Positions 1-5,460 of a stretch of DNA of 8,884 nucleotides are shown in pieces; the first letter of the stretch is position 1; the number at the start of each line of letters is the position of its first letter. Made by a program: the position numbers and the translations under genes. Source of the stretch: Acidimicrobiaceae bacterium (GTDB lineage: Bacteria; Actinomycetota; Acidimicrobiia; Acidimicrobiales; Ilumatobacteraceae); NCBI GenBank assembly GCA_003154135.1, contig PMCN01000069.1:1-8884 (forward strand). The letters are read 5' to 3'. A model generated the notes under the pieces. It was not told where the DNA came from. It saw nothing but the letters and a program-made list of their open reading frames with translations, and did not search any database.

Positions 1-620
1 TGTGCGCCATCTACGACAACGCCAACAGCCTCCACACCAACGCGTACGACGAAGCCGTCACCACGCCGACCGCCGAGTCGGTGCGGCGTGCGCTCGCCAT
101 CCAGCTGATCATCAACCGCGAGTGGGGCCTGGCGATGAACGAGAACCCGTTGCAGGGCAGCTTCATCGTCGAGGAGCTCACCGACATGGTGGAGGCGGCC
201 GTGCTCGCCGAGCTCGATCGCATCAGTGAACGCGGTGGGGTGATGGGTGCGATGGAGACCGGCTACCAGCGCGGCCGCATCCAGGACGAGAGCATGCTGT
301 ACGAGCAGCGCAAGCACGACGGTTCGCTGCCCATCATCGGCGTCAACACGTTCCGCAACCCCGAGGGCGACAGCACGCCCGGCACGATGGAGCTGGCCCG
401 TTCCGACGACGACGAGAAGCACGACCAGATCCGCCGCCTGCGCGAGTTCCAGCAGCGCCACGCCGATCAGAGCGAGGCGTCACTCGAGCGCCTGCGCACC
501 GTGGCGCTCGACGGCGGCAACGTGTTCGGCGAGCTGGTGCACACCGTGCGCCACGCGTCGCTCGGCCAGATCACCGACGCGCTGTTCGACGTGGGCGGTC
601 GCTATCGGCGCAACGTCTGA
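1..620 (+). CDS. icmF: Fused isobutyryl-CoA mutase IcmF, C-terminal part (5' end outside window)
   Basis: The reading frame is open from base 3 and ends in TGA at 618-620, so the last 205 residues are visible. IcmF is an adenosylcobalamin-dependent cytoplasmic enzyme that interconverts isobutyryl-CoA and n-butyryl-CoA. It fuses a B12-binding domain, a G-protein chaperone domain and the mutase domain. Only the end of the mutase domain is seen here. Family-typical stretches are YDNANSLHTNAYDEA near the start, NENPLQGSFIVEELTD, ISERGGVMGAMETGYQRG, LPIIGVNTF and the C-terminal LGQITDALFDVGGRYRRN. Ordinary methylmalonyl-CoA mutase differs at these places, for example in its SLHTNALDEA and DPWGGSYYVE motifs, so IcmF is preferred. 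The Phe/Gln residues that set substrate choice lie upstream of the window, so a relative acting on another short branched acyl-CoA is possible. No frameshift is seen. panB follows after 43 bases on the same strand. Confidence 0.9.
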   Translation, partial: CAIYDNANSLHTNAYDEAVTTPTAESVRRALAIQLIINREWGLAMNENPLQGSFIVEELTDMVEAAVLAELDRISERGGVMGAMETGYQRGRIQDESMLYEQRKHDGSLPIIGVNTFRNPEGDSTPGTMELARSDDDEKHDQIRRLREFQQRHADQSEASLERLRTVALDGGNVFGELVHTVRHASLGQITDALFDVGGRYRRNV

Positions 621-651
621 TGCGCGTGCGCTGCCGCCCGCCGTTCGGCGT

Positions 652-657
652 TAGCGT
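652..657 (+). promoter_or_regulatory. Possible -10 box (TAGCGT) for leaderless panB
   Basis: TAGCGT fits the actinobacterial TAnnnT -10 pattern and ends six bases before the GTG start of panB. Transcription starting about seven bases downstream would begin at the start codon itself. No purine-rich ribosome site precedes the GTG, which agrees with a leaderless message. No good -35 hexamer is seen at 17-18 bases, so the call rests on the -10 and its spacing. panB might instead be read through from icmF. Confidence 0.35.
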
Positions 658-663
658 GCCCTC

Positions 664-1524
664 GTGACCGATGAACGAGCATTCCCCGACGACTCGCCGG
701 GCGGTGAGGCGCTCAAGCGGGTTCGCATCCGCCACTTCGCCCGTGCGAAGGAACAGGGCATCAAGATCACCGGGTTGACGAGCTACGACTTCCTGTCCGC
801 GCAGATCTTCGACGGTGCCGGAATCGACTTCCTGCTCGTCGGCGACTCCGCCGGCAACACCGTGTTCGGCTACGACACCACACTGCCCGTCACCGTCGAC
901 GAGCTCATCCCGCTCACCCGGGCCGTGGTCCGCGCGGCCAAGCGTGCGCTGGTGGTGGCCGACCTGCCGTTCGGTTCGTACGAGAACGGTCCGAAGGAAG
1001 CGCTGCACACCGCCATCCGGTTCATGAAGGAGACCGGTGCGCACGCGGTGAAGTTGGAAGGCGGTGTGCGCAGCAAGGAGCAGATCCGCCGCATCGTGCA
1101 GGCCGGCATCCCGGTGATGGGGCACATCGGCTTCACCCCGCAGAGCGAGCACGGCCTCGGCGGCCACGTCGTCCAGGGCCGCGGCGCGGGCGCTGCGCAA
1201 CTGCTCGACGACGCCCACGCCGTCGAGGATGCCGGCGCGTTCGCGGTGGTGCTCGAGCTGGTGCCGTCGACGGTGGCCGCACAGGTGACCAAGGAGCTCT
1301 CCATCCCGACCATCAGCGTCGGCGCCGGCCCGCACTGCGACGGCCAGCTCAACGTGTGGAGCGACTGGGCCGGGCTCACGATCGGACGAGTGCCGAAGTT
1401 CGCCAAGAAGTACGCCGACCTGGCGCAGGTGCTCCACGAGGCCGCCACCCGGTACCGCACCGAAGTGGAGACCGGCGTCTACCCCGGCCCCGAGCACGAG
1501 TACGACGACACCCCGACCAGCTGA
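664..1524 (+). CDS. panB: 3-methyl-2-oxobutanoate hydroxymethyltransferase (ketopantoate hydroxymethyltransferase)
   Basis: PanB transfers the one-carbon group of 5,10-methylene-tetrahydrofolate to 2-ketoisovalerate, giving ketopantoate. This is the first committed step of pantothenate and CoA synthesis, in the cytoplasm. The 286-residue product is slightly longer than the usual ~265-280 and keeps the family signatures. ITGLTSYDF (35-43) opens the TIM barrel. D61 in LVGDS and D100 in VADLPF are the metal-binding aspartates. E132 lies in KLEGG, followed by GHIGFTPQS, and E198 in LELVPS is the catalytic glutamate. ISVGAGPHCDGQ and the C-terminal GVYPGPEHEY are also typical. The GTG at 664 is chosen because a TAGCGT -10-like box sits six bases before it and the frame opens just downstream of the icmF stop. 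The first ~17 residues are extra and hydrophilic. A hairpin covers the stop codon. The protein is complete with no missing key residue. Confidence 0.96.
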   Translation: MTDERAFPDDSPGGEALKRVRIRHFARAKEQGIKITGLTSYDFLSAQIFDGAGIDFLLVGDSAGNTVFGYDTTLPVTVDELIPLTRAVVRAAKRALVVADLPFGSYENGPKEALHTAIRFMKETGAHAVKLEGGVRSKEQIRRIVQAGIPVMGHIGFTPQSEHGLGGHVVQGRGAGAAQLLDDAHAVEDAGAFAVVLELVPSTVAAQVTKELSIPTISVGAGPHCDGQLNVWSDWAGLTIGRVPKFAKKYADLAQVLHEAATRYRTEVETGVYPGPEHEYDDTPTS

Positions 1525-1543
1525 CGGGCCGACCGGGCCCGTC
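1523..1543. terminator. Hairpin on the panB stop codon, likely bidirectional terminator
   Basis: GACGGGCC (1523-1530) and GGCCCGTC (1536-1543) form a perfect 8-bp stem with a 5-base loop. The left arm includes two bases of the panB TGA at 1522-1524. The hairpin lies in the 34-base gap between panB and the convergent c-di-GMP gene, whose TGA is at 1559-1561. Neither side has a real T-run; TCTCTGT follows on the plus strand. It is therefore a terminator of the U-poor kind often found in GC-rich actinobacteria, or simply a stable 3' end. Confidence 0.5.
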
Positions 1544-1558
1544 TCTGTGCCAGTTCGG

Positions 1559-4249
1559 TCAGGTGTGGACGACGGGGACGCGGAGCCGGACGCCAGGCGC
1601 GGTGAGGGCGCTCTGGCGCTCGTGGACGATCATGTTCTGGAAGTCGTCCGGCGCGATGGCAGCACACCACAGGTTCCCCTGCGCGATGTCGATGCCGATG
1701 TCGGCGAGCAGTTGCGCATGGCCCTTCGTCTCCACACCTTCGGCCACGACCTCGAGGTGGAGCGTGCCGGCCAAGTCGTTGAGTGACGTCACGATGGCCA
1801 GCGCGCGCTCGTCGGTGGTCATCGCGTCGATGAACTGCCGGTCGATCTTGATCATGTGGATCGGGAGCTCGGTGATGCGCGTGAGCGGGCTGTAGCCGGT
1901 GCCGTAGTCGTCGGCAGCGATCTGCACGCCGAGCTCGACGAGCGATTCCAACTCGTCGACCAGGGCGTCGGTGACCTGGGCGAGGTTCGTCTCGGTGAGC
2001 TCGAGGACGAGGTGATCCGGCGGGAGGGAGTGTCGGTGGAGCGTGTCGATGACGACCGCTGCGAAACCCGGCCGATCGAGCTGCCGCGCGGAGACGTTGG
2101 CATGCACGGCCGGTGCCGACTCGCCGACGCGAGCGATCCACGACGCCGCCTGACGGCACGCGTCGTCGAGCACCCAGGCACCCAGCGCAGGCATCATGCC
2201 GGAGCGTTCGGCAACATCGAGGAACTGGCTCGGGAGCAGCAGCCCGCGAGCCGGGTGCCGCCACCGGATCAGTCCCTCGGCGGCGAGGATCCTGCCCGTG
2301 TGCAGATCGATGATCGGCTGCATGTGGAGCTGGAACTGATGCCGATCCATCGCCACGTGCAGATCGCGCTCGAGGACCACGCGGGCCTCCGCATGAGCAC
2401 CGAGGTCGGGGGTGTAGAGCGTGACGCAGTGCTTGCCGGCCGCCTTCGATGCGTGCAGCGCGAGGTCGGCGTGAATGAGGAGCTCCGATGCCGTCGCGGT
2501 GGGCGAGCTCAACGCGATGCCGATGCTCAACTCCACGCGATAGTGCTGGTGCGGGAGAGCGATCGGCGACAGGATCGCCGAGCGAACCCGCTCCGCCATG
2601 CTCGTCGCTGCACTGGGCGTGCCGATTCCCGGGCAGAGCACGACGAACTCGTCACCGCCCATGCGCGCAACGGTGTCGGTCGGCCGGATCACCTTGGCGA
2701 GTCGCTCGCCGAGCTCGACGAGCACCCGGTCGCCCGACTCGTGGCCCGACGTGTCGTTGATCAGCTTGAAGTCGTCGAGGTCGACGAACATCACGGCCAC
2801 GGAGCTCATCGCTGCTCTCGCCGCCGCCAGTTCGATGCTGAGCTGCTGATCGAGCGAGCGTCGGTTCGGGAGTCCGGTGAGGTGATCGCGACGTGCGAGA
2901 CGTTCCAGCTCGAGCTCGGCATGATGGCGCGCGGTGACGTCGACGACCTGGCACGTCACCAGCTCGGGGGATTCGGCGCCGGAGAGGCGGGCGAGCGCGA
3001 CCGAGAATCGTTGGGCGGGCTGCGGGTGGATCAACAAGCTCATCTCGCCGCGCCACCCTTCGCCGGGGTGCAAGGTGTTCACGATGTCGACGAGGGTGCG
3101 GAGGCGATCGTCACGCAGCTCCGGTCCAACCGTGGAACCGGCGCGCACGCCGAGCTTGCGCACGGCAACGCGGTTCGCCTGACCCACGATCAGACCGCGA
3201 TCGGAGTTCCGGAGCAGCAGCATGCCGACCAAGGCCTCCTCGAAGCCGAGGCGGAACAGCTCGGAGCTCGATCGAATGCGATCCTCGGCTGCTTCTCGCT
3301 CGTACGTGACCGCTCGCAGCGACAACGCCAGCGTCGAGCACGCAACGATGAAGCACTGCACGATCGAATCCACGGTCTCGCCGCCGAGGCCTGCCGCGAG
3401 GAACGGTCCTGCCTTCCATGCGGTCAAGCACGTGACGAGCAATCCCACCGCCAACAGCTGGAGCGCCACCATCCGGATCGGCAGACGGATGGCCGACCAC
3501 ACCAGGGGCATCATCACGACGAAGGCGAGGGGCAGGTGTTGCCCGGGTCCGAACACGACCAGGACCGACACCGTGACCAACGACCACGACGCAACCACTT
3601 CCACCGGCCCACGTCGCACCTTCGACGTCGAGACGTAGGCCAGCGGGACCAGCAGCAGCACCGCCGACGCGTGCGACGGGATGACGTGCACGAAGGTGTC
3701 CCGCACGGCACCGTCGGTGGCAACGACCACGGTCAATGCCGCACCCACACCGATCGTCAGGGCCCCAGCGACGGCTGCCGTCAACAAGCGGCCGACGTCC
3801 GAGAGCGAGCGCAGCCGGGGCACCCATCCTCCACGCTGATGCAGGAACCACGCCGCGACCAACGCCTCGGCCGCGTTGCTGAGGCCGAACCCGAGCGCCA
3901 CCATGCCCGGCCGGCCGGCCCACAGGTTGCCGAAACCGCTGAACACCAGCACCGCCGCCGCCAGCCACCACCGTCGTCGGTAGAGCACCGCCAGCGCCGC
4001 CACCGACACGCCGGCCGCCGGCCACCACGGCGCGACCTGCGAGCCCTTCGGGCCGAGGCGCACGGCGACATCACCGAGCAGCAGCACCACCACGCCGAAC
4101 GCCACCCACACCAGGGCGAAGCGCCACCCGACTTCCCAGGATCGCGTGGGCGCCGCGTCGACCGGCTCGTCCGACGTGGGGTGACCACTCACCCCGCCGG
4201 CAAGGCCAGCCCACGCTGCATACTCCGTTCGTTGCATCGTCATCAACAT
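1559..4249 (-). CDS. Membrane-bound MASE1-PAS-GGDEF-EAL cyclic-di-GMP synthase/phosphodiesterase
   Basis: This 896-residue inner-membrane protein is predicted to make and/or break cyclic di-GMP. Residues ~42-311 are a multi-helix MASE1-type sensor; PWWPAAGVSVAAL (74-86) is its signature. Residues ~326-440 resemble a PAS domain (FRLGFEEALVGM), leading by a short helix into GGDEF (~450-615). The cyclase looks intact: D490 in FVDLDDFK, N498, GGDEF at 531-535, and an RxxD inhibitory site (R522, D525) five residues before it. The EAL domain (~625-875) has EGL (658-660) instead of EAL but keeps the first glutamate, N718, E750, D780-D781 in DDYGTGYS, K801, E837/E840 and Q857. After QG it has NLWCAAIAP where the family usually has YLFSxP-like residues. 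Phosphodiesterase activity is therefore likely but less certain. The ATG at 4249 has no Shine-Dalgarno; ATGs at codons 3 and 5 give nearly the same protein. It converges on panB and diverges from the peptidase gene. Confidence 0.93.
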   Translation of the reverse strand: MLMTMQRTEYAAWAGLAGGVSGHPTSDEPVDAAPTRSWEVGWRFALVWVAFGVVVLLLGDVAVRLGPKGSQVAPWWPAAGVSVAALAVLYRRRWWLAAAVLVFSGFGNLWAGRPGMVALGFGLSNAAEALVAAWFLHQRGGWVPRLRSLSDVGRLLTAAVAGALTIGVGAALTVVVATDGAVRDTFVHVIPSHASAVLLLVPLAYVSTSKVRRGPVEVVASWSLVTVSVLVVFGPGQHLPLAFVVMMPLVWSAIRLPIRMVALQLLAVGLLVTCLTAWKAGPFLAAGLGGETVDSIVQCFIVACSTLALSLRAVTYEREAAEDRIRSSSELFRLGFEEALVGMLLLRNSDRGLIVGQANRVAVRKLGVRAGSTVGPELRDDRLRTLVDIVNTLHPGEGWRGEMSLLIHPQPAQRFSVALARLSGAESPELVTCQVVDVTARHHAELELERLARRDHLTGLPNRRSLDQQLSIELAAARAAMSSVAVMFVDLDDFKLINDTSGHESGDRVLVELGERLAKVIRPTDTVARMGGDEFVVLCPGIGTPSAATSMAERVRSAILSPIALPHQHYRVELSIGIALSSPTATASELLIHADLALHASKAAGKHCVTLYTPDLGAHAEARVVLERDLHVAMDRHQFQLHMQPIIDLHTGRILAAEGLIRWRHPARGLLLPSQFLDVAERSGMMPALGAWVLDDACRQAASWIARVGESAPAVHANVSARQLDRPGFAAVVIDTLHRHSLPPDHLVLELTETNLAQVTDALVDELESLVELGVQIAADDYGTGYSPLTRITELPIHMIKIDRQFIDAMTTDERALAIVTSLNDLAGTLHLEVVAEGVETKGHAQLLADIGIDIAQGNLWCAAIAPDDFQNMIVHERQSALTAPGVRLRVPVVHT

Positions 4250-4258
4250 CGGCCACGG

Positions 4259-4287
4259 AGAGTGCCGACTTGAAAAGCGGAGTGCAA
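4259..4287 (-). promoter_or_regulatory. Candidate promoter of the c-di-GMP gene (TTGCAC-17-CACTCT)
   Basis: On the minus strand TTGCAC (4287-4282) and CACTCT (4264-4259) are spaced by exactly 17 bases. Transcription would begin near 4252, about three bases before the ATG at 4249, so the message would be almost leaderless. This fits the lack of a ribosome site. The -10 hexamer is weak (A at position 2, T at position 6). The call gains some weight because the same CACTCT with the same spacing lies before the divergent peptidase gene. Confidence 0.3.
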
Positions 4288-4451
4288 CGACAGTTCTTCA
4301 ACGGTGTTGGGCGCGCTTCGTCCCATGTTCGTGACGTCTGGCGCACACGGGTGGCGAATGTCCCGGAAGTGGGATGTTTCGGACCCATTCTTCGACTGGT
4401 GGAGCGCGCAGACCATTCTCCTGGCTCGCACCTGACGGGCCGACAGGTCAC

Positions 4452-4480
4452 TGGACAGGCACCTCCGGTTCGGGCACTCT
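4452..4480 (+). promoter_or_regulatory. Candidate leaderless promoter of the S51 peptidase gene (TGGACA-17-CACTCT)
   Basis: TGGACA (4452-4457) matches the -35 consensus TTGACA in five of six bases. It is followed after 17 bases by CACTCT (4475-4480). The expected transcription start, seven bases further on, is the A of the ATG at 4487. No Shine-Dalgarno is needed in that reading. The -10 is poor by the general consensus. A small inverted repeat, ACCTG (4430-4434) and CAGGT (4444-4448), lies just upstream and could be an operator, though five base pairs is weak evidence. Confidence 0.4.
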
Positions 4481-4486
4481 GGGCGG

Positions 4487-5161
4487 ATGCGTCGGCTGCT
4501 TCTGACCTCGGCGGGCGTCAGGAACGCGACCATCCACGACGCGCTCGTCGACCTGCTGGGCCGGCCTGTCGAGGACTGCACCGCGCTGTGCATCCCGACT
4601 GCGATGTACGGCCATCCCCATGCCGGTCCTGGCGAGCGCGTGTGGGAGTTCGTCGCGGGACGTTCGGAACAGCCCATGGCCGAGCTGGGGTGGAGATCGG
4701 TGGGGCTGATCGAGCTGACTGCGCTACCCAGCATCGACAGGGAGCGATGGGTTCCCCTGGTGAGCCAGGCAGACGTGCTGCTCGTATCGGGCGGCGACGC
4801 CCTGTACCTGTGCCACTGGATGCGCGAGTGCGGGCTGACCGACCTGCTGCCATCGCTCGACGACACGGTCTGGATCGGCATGAGTGCGGGGAGCATGGTC
4901 ATGACGCCGCGCATCGGCAAGGAGTTCGTCGGATGGAAGCCGCCCGCCGGCGGCGACGGCGCGCTCGGCCTGGTCGACTTCTCGATCTTCCCTCACCTCG
5001 ACCACGAAGACCTTCCCGAGAACACGTTGGCCAACGCCACGACATGGGCGGCCGGCCTCGACTGCCCCGCGTACGCAATCGACGACGAGACCGCGATCCG
5101 CGTCGTCGACGGAGCTGTCGACGTCGTCTCGGAGGGGCACTGGCACAGGTTCGACGTGTGA
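4487..5161 (+). CDS. Peptidase E-like serine peptidase (family S51)
   Basis: The 224-residue cytoplasmic protein matches the S51/peptidase E fold, whose studied members cleave Asp-Xaa dipeptides. Members are usually ~210-240 residues. It starts with LLLTSAGV, a beta-strand and loop typical of the family. It carries SGGDALYL (101-108) where peptidase E has GGGNTF.L. The nucleophile elbow is GMSAGSM (131-137), with S133 as the predicted catalytic serine. H170 in IFPHLD is placed like the catalytic histidine of E. coli PepE (NPHF). The acidic partner is not certain; E146 is about the right distance after the serine. Because GGN is GGD here and the acid differs, the substrate need not be Asp-dipeptides, so no gene symbol is given. 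There is no signal peptide. The ATG at 4487 is chosen because the -10-like box ends six bases before it and TSAG begins close to the N-terminus. The gene stands alone, divergent from the c-di-GMP enzyme. Confidence 0.85.
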   Translation: MRRLLLTSAGVRNATIHDALVDLLGRPVEDCTALCIPTAMYGHPHAGPGERVWEFVAGRSEQPMAELGWRSVGLIELTALPSIDRERWVPLVSQADVLLVSGGDALYLCHWMRECGLTDLLPSLDDTVWIGMSAGSMVMTPRIGKEFVGWKPPAGGDGALGLVDFSIFPHLDHEDLPENTLANATTWAAGLDCPAYAIDDETAIRVVDGAVDVVSEGHWHRFDV

Positions 5162-5204
5162 CTCGACCTGCGGCCCACGCCACGCGCACCGAAACACCGG
5201 CTCG

Positions 5205-5246
5205 TGTCAGGCCGTGATCACCAAGCGTGGAGGTCACGCCCTGACA
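5205..5246. terminator. Long imperfect inverted repeat (12/13 bp stem) after the S51 peptidase gene
   Basis: TGTCAGGCCGTGA (5205-5217) pairs with TCACGCCCTGACA (5234-5246) in 12 of 13 positions around a 16-base loop. The loop can itself fold (CCA 5221-5223 with TGG 5228-5230). It begins 43 bases after the peptidase stop codon and lies between two convergent genes, so a terminator role for the plus-strand transcript is the simplest reading. No T-run follows on either strand. A protein-binding operator or a small structured RNA remains possible. Confidence 0.5.
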
Positions 5247-5269
5247 GGAGCGGCGGAAGTCGGACGAAA

Positions 5270-5308
5270 CCGCGGAAGCCGCTCGCCCTAGTCTCGCGGC
5301 TCACGCGG
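5270..5308 (-). terminator. Second hairpin, likely terminator for the exported-protein gene
   Basis: CCGCGGAAGCCGC (5270-5282) and GCGGCTCACGCGG (5296-5308) pair through 5 and 6 base pairs separated by a 2x2 internal mismatch, with a 13-base loop. Read on the minus strand, the stem is followed by GTTTCGTCC, the nearest thing to a T-run in this gap. This favours termination of the minus-strand transcript. The hairpin lies about 150 bases beyond the stop codon, which would leave a rather long 3' untranslated region. Confidence 0.4.
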
Positions 5309-5460
5309 GTTCTACGTACGCCCAACGGAGGCGGGACATCCGTCGCAGCCCCCGTGTGAAGCTCCGTGCGTACGTCGCCCGCCATGATAGGAACCGTGCG
5401 ACCGGAGTCAGGCACGGGTCCGCCTGGGGAGAACCAGCCGACGAGGGCAGGACGGGCGCG

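Larger units (their letters stand above)
5162..5460. other. Non-coding gap between convergent genes, with inverted repeats
   Basis: These 299 bases separate the stop codons of the S51 peptidase (plus strand) and the exported protein (minus strand). Short open frames cross the gap, but none has a ribosome site, a recognisable domain or convincing composition. The content I can support is two large inverted repeats, listed separately, and an 8-bp inverted pair ACGTACGC (5314-5321) / GCGTACGT (5368-5375). No tRNA or known riboswitch pattern was recognised. Confidence 0.6.

Noticed and set aside
571..1497. A 308-codon minus-strand frame opposite panB
   Set aside because: It is antisense to a well-conserved gene and has His/Arg/Gly-rich composition without motifs.
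1856..4273. An 805-codon open frame on the plus strand opposite the c-di-GMP gene
   Set aside because: It is rich in Arg, His, Gln and Glu, has no recognisable domain, and lies fully antisense to a gene with clear motifs. Long antisense frames are expected in GC-rich DNA.
1521..4444. A 13-base direct repeat CTGACGGGCCGAC at 1521-1533 and 4432-4444 flanking the c-di-GMP gene
   Set aside because: One such match is about what chance gives in GC-rich DNA of this size. There are no target duplications or transposase, so it is not evidence for a mobile element.
5300..5335. GGTTCTACG resembling a tRNA T-arm
   Set aside because: It does not match GGTTCRANYCC, and no acceptor or anticodon stems can be built around it.
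5218..5415. A 65-codon minus-strand frame in the gap after the exported protein
   Set aside because: It has no ribosome site or motif and passes through both arms of the second hairpin.
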